This document shows, one piece after another, positions 1 to 6,075 of a DNA stretch of 25,320 nucleotides; positions within the stretch are counted from its first letter, which is position 1; each line of letters begins with the position of its first letter. Source of the DNA: Gemmatimonadota bacterium (GTDB lineage: Bacteria > Gemmatimonadota > Gemmatimonadetes > Longimicrobiales > RSA9). Location: the NCBI GenBank assembly GCA_019689775.1, contig JADGGV010000011.1, positions 1 through 25,320 on the forward strand. The letters are read 5' to 3'. Both the position numbers and the translations under genes were made by a program. A model generated the notes under the pieces. That model worked only from the letters and a program-made list of their open reading frames with translations. It did no database searches and was not told where the DNA came from.

Positions 1-54
1 CCCCACCGCCCCGCCTTGACGCCCCCGCGCCCGCGCGCCAACTTCCGCCTGGAC

Positions 55-72
55 CGAACGAGCGTTCGAACG
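55..72. promoter_or_regulatory. PaaR-like operator upstream of paaA
   Basis: Positions 55-68 read CGAACG-AG-CGTTCG, a perfect 6-bp inverted repeat with a 2-base spacer. It fits the published Thermus thermophilus PaaR (TetR family) consensus CNAACGNNCGTTNG. A second, overlapping palindrome, CGTTCGAACG, fills 63-72, so AACG/CGTT half-sites occur three times in 16 bases. The site ends 10 bases before the paaA ATG, where a bound repressor would block initiation. TTGACG at 16-21 could be a -35 box, but no good -10 is visible. No regulator gene lies in the window, so PaaR control is inferred. Confidence 0.6.
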
Positions 73-82
73 GGAGACCACC

Positions 83-1030
83 ATGAGCCGCTTCACCGAG
101 GACGAGCTCAAGCAGAAGCTCCGCGATGGCTACATCCTCGAGTCGCCCAACGAGATGACCGAGGGCTACCGCAAGGCCATCATCACGCAACTGCTCGTCC
201 AGGGCGACACCGAGCTGATCAGTGCGCCCGCCTACTGGATGGCGGCGCAGGACGCGCCCTCGACCAACACCCAGGTCTCGGCGGTGGCGATCATCCAGGA
301 CGAGCTCGCGCACGCGAACATCGCGTACCGCATCCTGGAGGACCTCGGGCTCGACCGTGAGCAGCTGCTCTACGAGCGCGAGCCGCGGCACTTCAAGCAC
401 CCGTACGGCTTCGACCAGCCGTTGGAGAGCTGGATCGAGCTGGTCGTCGCGAACGGCTTCTTCGACCGCGCCGGCTACACGCTCCTCTCCGACGTGTACC
501 GGAACACGAGCTACGGCCCGCTCAAGCGTGCCCTCGTGAAGGTGGACCTGGAGGAGAACTTCCACCTGCGCCACGGCGAGAACTGGATGAAGCGCCTGGC
601 GAAGCTCGGCGGCGAGGCGCGCGAGGCGCTGCAACGGGCCGTGGACTGGATGTTCCCGATGACCGTGGAATGGTTCGGTCTCCCGGACGGGCTGAAGCGC
701 CACAGCGACCAGCTCGACTACCGCCTGAAGGGGATGACGAACGACCAGCTCCGGCAGGAATGGATGTCCCACACCGTGCCGCTGTGCGAGCGGCTCGGCC
801 TGCGCGTGCCGGCGCACTGGGACGAGGCGACGCAGCAGTACGTGCTCGACTACCCGTTCCCCTGCCAGTACGACCCGGAGGCCAAGCGCTGGCTGTTCGA
901 GGATGGCGAGATCTCGTGGGACGAGGTCTTCCAGCGCTGGAAGGCGCGCGGCCCCATGAACGAGCGCTACGTCGAGACCATCCGCCGCAGCCACGGCCGG
1001 CTCTCCCGGCTGATGGAGGCGGCGGCGTGA
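83..1030 (+). CDS. paaA: Phenylacetyl-CoA 1,2-epoxidase catalytic subunit PaaA
   Basis: This 315-residue protein is the di-iron oxygenase subunit that epoxidises the ring of phenylacetyl-CoA in aerobic phenylacetate breakdown. The ferritin-like ligand set is visible: E44, E74 and H77 (QDELAH), D128, E158 and H161 (LEENFH). It matches E. coli PaaA in order and spacing, and the NTSYGP and TNDQLRQ segments are family-like. Length is normal (E. coli about 309). The ATG at 83 follows a GGGAGA ribosome site. Its stop overlaps the GTG start of the next gene, so translation is probably coupled. It is the first gene of the paa operon and sits just after a PaaR-like operator. All metal ligands are present, so it should be active if a reductase is supplied from elsewhere. 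Confidence 0.95.
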   Translation: MSRFTEDELKQKLRDGYILESPNEMTEGYRKAIITQLLVQGDTELISAPAYWMAAQDAPSTNTQVSAVAIIQDELAHANIAYRILEDLGLDREQLLYEREPRHFKHPYGFDQPLESWIELVVANGFFDRAGYTLLSDVYRNTSYGPLKRALVKVDLEENFHLRHGENWMKRLAKLGGEAREALQRAVDWMFPMTVEWFGLPDGLKRHSDQLDYRLKGMTNDQLRQEWMSHTVPLCERLGLRVPAHWDEATQQYVLDYPFPCQYDPEAKRWLFEDGEISWDEVFQRWKARGPMNERYVETIRRSHGRLSRLMEAAA

Positions 1031-1566
1031 GCGGCGTCATGGGCGACGCCGCGACCGCCGAGCACCGGGAGCCCGGCCCCGAGGAGCCGCCCGAGACGGC
1101 GCCGGATTCGCTGCCGCACCGCGTGGCCGAGCCCGCGCCGGAGGCGGACGAGGAGGCGGCGCCGGCCGCACTCCCGGCGGAGTCGCTGCCGGAGCCCTTG
1201 CCCGAGGCCACGCCGGACTCGCTCCCGGGCGACGGCCCGGAGCCCACGCCGGACTCGGAGTCGACGGCGTCGCTCTGGGCGGCGCTGCGCGAGGTCATGG
1301 ACCCGGAGTTCCCGATCTCGCTCGTGGACCTCGGCCTGGTCTACGACGTCCGCCGCTCCGGCGACGTGGTGGACGTGGACCTGACGTTCACGGCGACGGC
1401 CTGCCCGTGCATGGACTTCATCCGCGAGGATGTCCGCGAGCGGCTGCTGGCCGAGCCGGGCGTCCGCGAGGTGCGCATCCGGGAGGTGTGGGACCCGCCC
1501 TGGACGCGCGACCGGATGACGGCGGAGGGGAAGGCGATCCTGAAGCGCTTCGGCGTGGCGGCCTGA
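1027..1566 (+). CDS. paaD: PaaD, DUF59/MIP18 part, with acidic Pro-rich N-terminal linker
   Basis: The C-terminal ~105 residues form a DUF59 (MIP18-type) domain with the hallmarks DPEFP, DLGLVY and a TACPC cysteine motif. It ends with WDPPWT and a helix like that of E. coli PaaD, a protein needed to mature or assemble the epoxidase. Two things differ. The first ~70 residues are a low-complexity acidic, Pro-rich segment with repeated PDSLP/ESLP units. The C-terminal zinc ribbon of E. coli PaaD is missing and is encoded separately at 2722-2937. The GTG at 1027 is chosen because GGAGG lies 7 bases upstream and it overlaps the paaA stop as GTGA. The ATG at 1039 (175 residues) is the alternative. 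Confidence 0.85.
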   Translation: MSGVMGDAATAEHREPGPEEPPETAPDSLPHRVAEPAPEADEEAAPAALPAESLPEPLPEATPDSLPGDGPEPTPDSESTASLWAALREVMDPEFPISLVDLGLVYDVRRSGDVVDVDLTFTATACPCMDFIREDVRERLLAEPGVREVRIREVWDPPWTRDRMTAEGKAILKRFGVAA

Positions 1567-1613
1567 GCCGCCGCGCCGCGCGGTACCGGCCACGACACCC
1601 TGCGAGACGACGA

Positions 1614-1901
1614 ATGCTCTACGAGGTCTTCGCGCGGAAGAGCCGAGGCGAGCCGCTCCGGCACATCGGCAACCTGCACGCCCCCGACGACGAGCTGGCG
1701 AAGGTGTACGCGCACACCACGTACGACGAGGAGCGCTGGTTCGACATGTGGGTCGTCCCCCGCGACCGCTTCCTCGAGGTCTTCAACCGCGACGACGCCG
1801 ACGTGGCCGGCGCCGTCGTCCCGGCGAGCGCGGAGCGGCCGGCTCCCCGCGCCGACCTCGACATCGCTCCCGGCGCCGCGTCCACCGCCGTGGGAGGTTG
1901 A
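1614..1901 (+). CDS. paaB: Phenylacetyl-CoA epoxidase subunit PaaB
   Basis: This 95-residue protein is the same length as E. coli PaaB, the small non-catalytic subunit that bridges PaaAC units. The N-terminal half carries the family pattern: LYEVF at the start, then RHIGNLHAPDDELA, an ARDAY-like helix (VYAHTTYDEE) and the WVVP strand. The last ~30 residues are Ala/Pro-rich and do not resemble E. coli PaaB. The ATG at 1614 is set by homology, since longer in-frame starts would run back into paaD. The ribosome site is weak. It lies 47 bases after paaD and 2 bases before paaC. Confidence 0.9.
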   Translation: MLYEVFARKSRGEPLRHIGNLHAPDDELAKVYAHTTYDEERWFDMWVVPRDRFLEVFNRDDADVAGAVVPASAERPAPRADLDIAPGAASTAVGG

Positions 1902-1903
1902 CC

Positions 1904-2719
1904 GTGTCGACGACGCTGGTGGAGACCCCGGCGGACCTCACCCCGGAGCAGCGGGCGGCGGTCCACGACCTCATCCTCGTCCTCGCCGACAGCAAGCGGC
2001 TGCTCGGCTTCCGCTACGCGAGCTGGATCCTGGGCGCGCCCGAGCTCGAGGCCGGTATCGCGTTCGCATCGATGGCGCAGGACGAGTGGGGCCACGCCCG
2101 CCTGCTCTATGCGCTCCTCAAGGACTTCGACGATGACGTGCGGCACCTCGAGCACGGCCGCGAGCCCGGCGAGTACCGCAACCTCGAGGTCCTCGACCAC
2201 GAGCCCGACGGCTGGCCGGGGATCATCGCCCTGAACGCGCTCGCCGACCAGGCGCTCTCCGCCCAGCTCGAGGCGTTCCGCGGCTCCGCCTACCTCCCCC
2301 TCCGCCAGCGCGTCGAAAAGCTCCTCGCCGAGGAGCGGTTCCACATCGCCCACGGCACCGCCTGGTTCCGCCGCCTCGCCCGCGCCACGCCTGCCGCGCG
2401 CGCGGAGATCGCCGCCGCCGCTCGCGCCGTGCTCCCCACCCTGCTCCGTTGGTTCGGCCCGCAGGGCGGCCGCGACCAGGCCCTCGTCCAGGCCGGCATC
2501 GCCGACGCCGCCGGCGACGAGCTCCGCGGCCGCTACCTCGCCGCCATCGCTCCGCTCCTCCAGGAGCTCGGCCTCGCCGCCGCCGACGCGCCCTACCCCG
2601 TCGTCCTCGACTTCGACGGCTTCGACGAGGCCAGCCGCCGCGTCTCCACCACCGGACCGGATCCGGAGACCGTCGCCCGCATCCGCGGCGACAAGAACCG
2701 GCCGTTCCTGGTCGACTGA
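1904..2719 (+). CDS. paaC: Phenylacetyl-CoA epoxidase structural subunit PaaC with retained metal-ligand residues
   Basis: This 271-residue ferritin-like protein partners PaaA. GTG at 1904 is the start: GGGAGG sits 6-11 bases upstream and the paaB stop ends 2 bases before. In E. coli PaaC the iron ligands are largely lost. Here E61 and H64 (QDEWGH), D115, and E144 and H147 (EERFH) are all present, with spacings almost identical to PaaA of the same operon (E74/H77, D128, E158/H161). Only the first Glu differs: K31 sits where PaaA has E44. The catalytic role is assigned to PaaA and this is the scaffold by order and family, but the near-complete ligand set is unusual. Confidence 0.9.
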   Translation: MSTTLVETPADLTPEQRAAVHDLILVLADSKRLLGFRYASWILGAPELEAGIAFASMAQDEWGHARLLYALLKDFDDDVRHLEHGREPGEYRNLEVLDHEPDGWPGIIALNALADQALSAQLEAFRGSAYLPLRQRVEKLLAEERFHIAHGTAWFRRLARATPAARAEIAAAARAVLPTLLRWFGPQGGRDQALVQAGIADAAGDELRGRYLAAIAPLLQELGLAAADAPYPVVLDFDGFDEASRRVSTTGPDPETVARIRGDKNRPFLVD

Positions 2720-2721
2720 GC

Positions 2722-2937
2722 ATGGACGCCCGATCGCCGACCCACCTGACCGCCCCCGAGTTCGGCCTGCCGGACGCGGTCGAATGCCCGTTCTGCGACG
2801 GCCGGGAGACGGAGCTGCACTCGGCCTTCGGCGGCCAGCTCTCGACCGCGACCTACTGGTGCCGCCGCTGCCACACGGCCTTCGAGTGGTTCAAGTGGGG
2901 CGTCCCCTCCGCCGGCTCGGCCCAGCGCAAAAAGTAG
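2722..2937 (+). CDS. Stand-alone PaaD zinc-ribbon protein
   Basis: This 71-residue protein has two CxxC pairs, C22-PF-C25 and C47-RR-C50, around a SAFGGQLSTATYW segment and ending FEWFKW. It aligns with the C-terminal zinc ribbon of E. coli PaaD (CPRC, SEFGSTACKALY, FDYFK). The domain that is fused to DUF59 in E. coli PaaD is therefore its own gene at the end of this operon. The ATG at 2722 is 2 bases after the paaC stop. It probably works with the DUF59 protein at 1027-1566 in epoxidase maturation. The last ten residues are a basic tail. No reductase gene (paaE) follows. Confidence 0.85.
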   Translation: MDARSPTHLTAPEFGLPDAVECPFCDGRETELHSAFGGQLSTATYWCRRCHTAFEWFKWGVPSAGSAQRKK

Positions 2938-3088
2938 CGAAAGCCATCACTTCGTTCCTGCTTTTTCGCACCCCGGGCACGCCCGCCGCGGTCGCCACCC
3001 ATCTTTAAATCCACAGTCGCAACGTCACTTACGATGGTCGTGGCCCGGACGGCCCGGATAGGGAACGTCGCTTGCCATACCCCTCCGG

Positions 3089-3112
3089 CGCGGAAGTGAT
3101 GAGGCTTCCGCG
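3089..3112. repeat. 8-bp perfect inverted repeat upstream of the riboswitch
   Basis: CGCGGAAG at 3089-3096 is repeated inverted as CTTCCGCG at 3105-3112, with an 8-base spacer. It lies 14 bases before the riboswitch aptamer. It could be an operator at the riboswitch promoter or a 5' hairpin of that RNA. A possible -35 (TTGCCA, 3072-3077) and a weak -10 (AGTGAT, 3095-3100) would place the repeat over the promoter; these boxes are poor matches. Confidence 0.5.
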
Positions 3113-3126
3113 ACACATGACGCCCT

Positions 3127-3221
3127 TTCGCTGCTCAGAGCAAACCCTCCGAAAGGTGGGGACGCAGAGCCAGGGAGCTACAGCGGGTTCCGCCCGCCAT
3201 GCCAGCCCAGCCGCCAGCGAA
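3127..3221 (+). promoter_or_regulatory. GEMM-I cyclic-dinucleotide riboswitch aptamer, A20 (cGAMP-type) variant
   Basis: The GEMM-I core is present: GCAAACC (3140-3146), a P2 stem capped by a GAAA tetraloop (3151-3154), GGGACGCA (3159-3166), then AGCC and the P3 arm (stem 3183-3187 with 3193-3197). P1 closes perfectly over 7 bp (3127-3133 with 3215-3221). Against the Vibrio Vc2 aptamer, the conserved A47 is A3166. Position 20, G in c-di-GMP-selective members, is A here (A3139; CAGAGCAAA against CAGGGCAAA). In Geobacter, A20 members (GEMM-Ib) prefer 3',3'-cGAMP. The 3' side of P1 overlaps a terminator stem, predicting an ON switch. No plus-strand gene follows. Confidence 0.85.
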
Positions 3222-3255
3222 CCGGTCGATACGAGGCCGGGGCTGGCGGCTTTTT
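3209..3255 (+). terminator. Intrinsic terminator: expression platform of the riboswitch
   Basis: AGCCGCCAGC (3209-3218) pairs perfectly with GCTGGCGGCT (3242-3251) and is followed by T at 3251-3255. A CCGG/CCGG pair (3222-3225 with 3237-3240) can extend the stem inward. Bases 3215-3218 also belong to the 3' strand of aptamer P1, so P1 and the terminator exclude each other. Confidence 0.8.
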
Positions 3256-3430
3256 CGCCATAGCCAAGGGCAATAGGTTCTCGCGCCGGGGTGTCCGCGC
3301 CCGCCACCGATCCCAACCGATCGGGCTGCGAATGCGGCCCCCCTCCGGCAGTGTCTCGCGGGATTCGCAACCCCGCGCAATCCGCGTAGCAACCGCCCCG
3401 CACTGCGCGACACGCCCCCGGCCCAACGAC

Positions 3431-3459
3431 GCCGCGCCGTCCTCCTGGGACGGCGCGGC
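3431..3459. terminator. GC-rich hairpin between the riboswitch and the PBP1A gene end
   Basis: A perfect 12-bp stem (3431-3442 with 3448-3459) has a 5-base loop. On the plus strand it is followed, a few bases later, by TTTT at 3465-3468. It lies 14 bases after the minus-strand PBP1A stop and may serve as a terminator in both directions. The rest of 3256-3430 shows no supportable gene or motif. Confidence 0.55.
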
Positions 3460-3472
3460 AGTTGCTTTTGCG

Positions 3473-6064
3473 CTACTGGAACTGTAGGTGGGGTTGCGAC
3501 GGCGCCGTCTCCGGCACCGCCGGCGGCACCGGTCGCGCGGGCATCGGCCGCCCGGGCGGTGGTGAGTCCGGCCGCGCGGGCGGCAGCGACTCCGGCGGGA
3601 CGCGCCGCAGCGAGTCGAGCGGCCCGCGCGGCAACGACTCCGGCCGCACGGGCGGCAACGACTCCGGTCGCACCGGCGGCACGACGGGCTTCTCCTCGAA
3701 GTCGGGGATCCGGAACGTGTCCGGCGGCTCGGGGATCGGGAGCGCGGGCGCGTCGGCCGCGGGCAGGCGCGGCGCGCCGAGATAGCGATCGCGGGTGCGC
3801 GGCGCGGTCGGCGGCTCCTCCCGGCCGAAGTGCTCCGCGATCCAGCGCCGCATCGAGCGCAGCCCGCCGTGGAGCCACTCCAGCGCGCGCGCCAGCGGAC
3901 CGGCCCGCTCCTCGGCCGCCCCACCCCGCGGGCAGGATTCCGCCGGCGTCATCCCCCGGATGAACAGCTCGGTCGCCGGCGCACCGACCTCCGGGCGGCA
4001 CCCCGGCGCCAGGATCCGCCCCGTGCGCGGGTCCACCGGTGCACGCACGACGTCCGCCGGCCGTGCCCACTCGTGCGGCAGCCGGCGGTTGCGGTAGACG
4101 CGACGCAGGATCCGCCCCCACACCGGCGCCGCCAATTCCCCGCCGCTCGCGTCCTCGACGATCGGCCTCGGCGTGTCGAAGCCGATCCAGACGGTGGCGG
4201 CGAGCTCCGGCGTGTAGCCGGCGAACCAGACGTCCGTGCCGTCGTTCGTCGTGCCCGTCTTGCCGGCGACCGGCCCGGTCATCCCCACCTCACGCACCCG
4301 CTTGCCGGTCCCCTCGTCCACCGCGTCCGCGAGCATGTCGGTGATCACGTAGGCCACGGCTGGCGACAGCGCGCGGTGCGCGTCCACGTCCGGCGCCCAC
4401 ACCCGGTCGCCGTCGGCGTCCTCGACGCGGAGCACGAAGCGCGGCTCGACGGCTCGGCCGAGCCCCGCGAACGCCGTGTAGGCCGCCGTCAGCTCGAGCG
4501 GCGTCACCGCCGCCGAGCCGATCGCCGCCGATGGCAGCCCGGGAATCGGCGAGCCGATCCCGGCGCGGTGCGCCGTGCGCGCCACCTCGTCCATCCCCAC
4601 CGCCGCGGCCAGCCGGATGGTCGGCACGTTGATCGACCGCACCAGTGCCTCGCGCAGCGTCACCTCGCCCTCGAACGTGCCCGTGAAGTTCCGCGGCGCC
4701 CACACCTCGCCGCCCGGTAGCCGCATGCGGAACGGCGTGTCCAGGATGTGCTGGCTCGGCGCGTACCCCGCGGCGAGAGCCGCCGCGTAGACGAACGGCT
4801 TGAACGCGCTCCCCGGCTGGCGCCAGGCGCGCGTGGCACGGTCGAACGAGGAGCGCTCGTAGTCGCGCCCGCCCACCAGCGCCAGGACGTCGCCGGTGCT
4901 CACCGACATCACGACCGCGGCGCCCTCCAGGCAGTTCGCCGGGATCGTGTCGTCCGCCGTGCGCGACCCCGGCCGGCAGCGCTCGCCCGGGAAGCGCCCG
5001 AACGCGCCGTCCTCGATCGACCGGATCTGTCGCTCGAGCTCCCGCTCCGCCGCCTGCTGCACCGACAGGTCCAGCGTCGTGTAGACCTTCAGCGGCGCGG
5101 CGTAGATGTCGTCGCCGAGCCGGTCCTCGAGGACGCGCCGGACCTCGTCGACGAAGTACGGCGCGACGCCCGGCCTCTCGCGCTCGGGCGCGGGCGGCTC
5201 CCGCCGGACGCCGAGCGCGAGCTGCCGCGCCCGCGCGGCCGCCGCGGGCGCGATCCACCCCTGCTCCGCCATCAGCGCCAGCACCAGGTCGCGCCGCGCG
5301 CGCGCCCGGCGCGGCCGCCGCCGCGGATTGTAGATCACCGGCGACTTCGGGATCGCCGCCAGCGTCGCCGCCTGCGCCAGCGTCAGATCCCGGGCGTGCC
5401 GCCCGAAGTAATTCCGCGCCGCCGCCTCGATGCCGTAGGCGCCCTCGCCGAAGTAGATCTGGTTCAGGTACAGCCCGAGGATCTGCTTCTTCGTGTAGTG
5501 CCGCTCGATGTCGCGCGCGACGCGCACCTCCAGGATCTTGCGCTTCAGCGTGCGCTGCTCGCCCGGCAACCGGTCGTGCCACACGTTGCGCGCGAGCTGC
5601 ATCGTGATCGTGCTGAAGCCCTGCACGAAGGCGCCGGCCTTCAGGTCGGCCAGCGCGGCGCCGACGACGCGCCGCCAATCGACGCCGTGGTGCCGGTAGA
5701 AGCGCTTGTCTTCGACGGCGACGAACGCGGCGGGGACGTAGGCGGGGAGCGAATCGAGCGGGACGACCTCGTGCCGGACCGGCGCCAGGTCGGCGAAGGG
5801 GCGGCCGCTTCGGTCGAGCAGGATGCTCGCGTGCCCGGGCTGGTAGGAGTTCAGCCGCGCCACGTTCGGGCACCCCGAGATGCCGCACCGGTGCCAGAGG
5901 AGCGCGACCGTGAGCGCCACGCCGAGCGCGCCGACCGCCACCTGCCGTCGCGTCGGCGTGTGCCGACCGAGCCACGCGGCGCTCCGCCGCCACGCCTCGC
6001 GCAACCGCGCGCCCGGCCCACGACCCGTCGGTGGGGTGTCCGCGCGACCGTCCCGCTCGTCCAT
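3473..6064 (-). CDS. Class A penicillin-binding protein (PBP1A-type) with Pro-rich repeat tail
   Basis: This 863-residue bifunctional enzyme polymerises and cross-links peptidoglycan in the periplasm. It has a short cytoplasmic head, a membrane helix at ~41-57, and a GT51 transglycosylase domain (~75-280) with catalytic E118 in VEDKRFYRHHG and the FSTITMQLARN motif. The transpeptidase domain (~325-660) carries S419-AF-K422, S477-I-N479 and K602-TGT. After residue ~745 comes a charged, Pro-rich tail with repeated RPESLPP-like units (~795-840). ATG at 6064 is chosen because it precedes the membrane anchor. An upstream in-frame extension to 6991 only reads the SDR gene out of frame. It starts 11 bases after the SDR gene and is probably in the same operon. 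Confidence 0.93.
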   Translation of the reverse strand: MDERDGRADTPPTGRGPGARLREAWRRSAAWLGRHTPTRRQVAVGALGVALTVALLWHRCGISGCPNVARLNSYQPGHASILLDRSGRPFADLAPVRHEVVPLDSLPAYVPAAFVAVEDKRFYRHHGVDWRRVVGAALADLKAGAFVQGFSTITMQLARNVWHDRLPGEQRTLKRKILEVRVARDIERHYTKKQILGLYLNQIYFGEGAYGIEAAARNYFGRHARDLTLAQAATLAAIPKSPVIYNPRRRPRRARARRDLVLALMAEQGWIAPAAAARARQLALGVRREPPAPERERPGVAPYFVDEVRRVLEDRLGDDIYAAPLKVYTTLDLSVQQAAERELERQIRSIEDGAFGRFPGERCRPGSRTADDTIPANCLEGAAVVMSVSTGDVLALVGGRDYERSSFDRATRAWRQPGSAFKPFVYAAALAAGYAPSQHILDTPFRMRLPGGEVWAPRNFTGTFEGEVTLREALVRSINVPTIRLAAAVGMDEVARTAHRAGIGSPIPGLPSAAIGSAAVTPLELTAAYTAFAGLGRAVEPRFVLRVEDADGDRVWAPDVDAHRALSPAVAYVITDMLADAVDEGTGKRVREVGMTGPVAGKTGTTNDGTDVWFAGYTPELAATVWIGFDTPRPIVEDASGGELAAPVWGRILRRVYRNRRLPHEWARPADVVRAPVDPRTGRILAPGCRPEVGAPATELFIRGMTPAESCPRGGAAEERAGPLARALEWLHGGLRSMRRWIAEHFGREEPPTAPRTRDRYLGAPRLPAADAPALPIPEPPDTFRIPDFEEKPVVPPVRPESLPPVRPESLPRGPLDSLRRVPPESLPPARPDSPPPGRPMPARPVPPAVPETAPSQPHLQFQ

Positions 6065-6075
6065 CCGGTTCGCCG

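Noticed and set aside
2938..2975. Possible terminator after the paa operon (AAAAAG / CTTTTT pairing)
   Set aside because: The arms are short and AT-only with no compact GC stem, so it was not listed as a terminator.
3072..3263. Plus-strand ORF of 63 codons covering the riboswitch
   Set aside because: It lies within the conserved RNA aptamer and terminator, so the sequence is explained by RNA structure.
3332..3487. 51-codon plus-strand ORF after the riboswitch
   Set aside because: No ribosome site, it contains the 12-bp terminator-like hairpin and enters the PBP1A gene antisense; its translation looks random.
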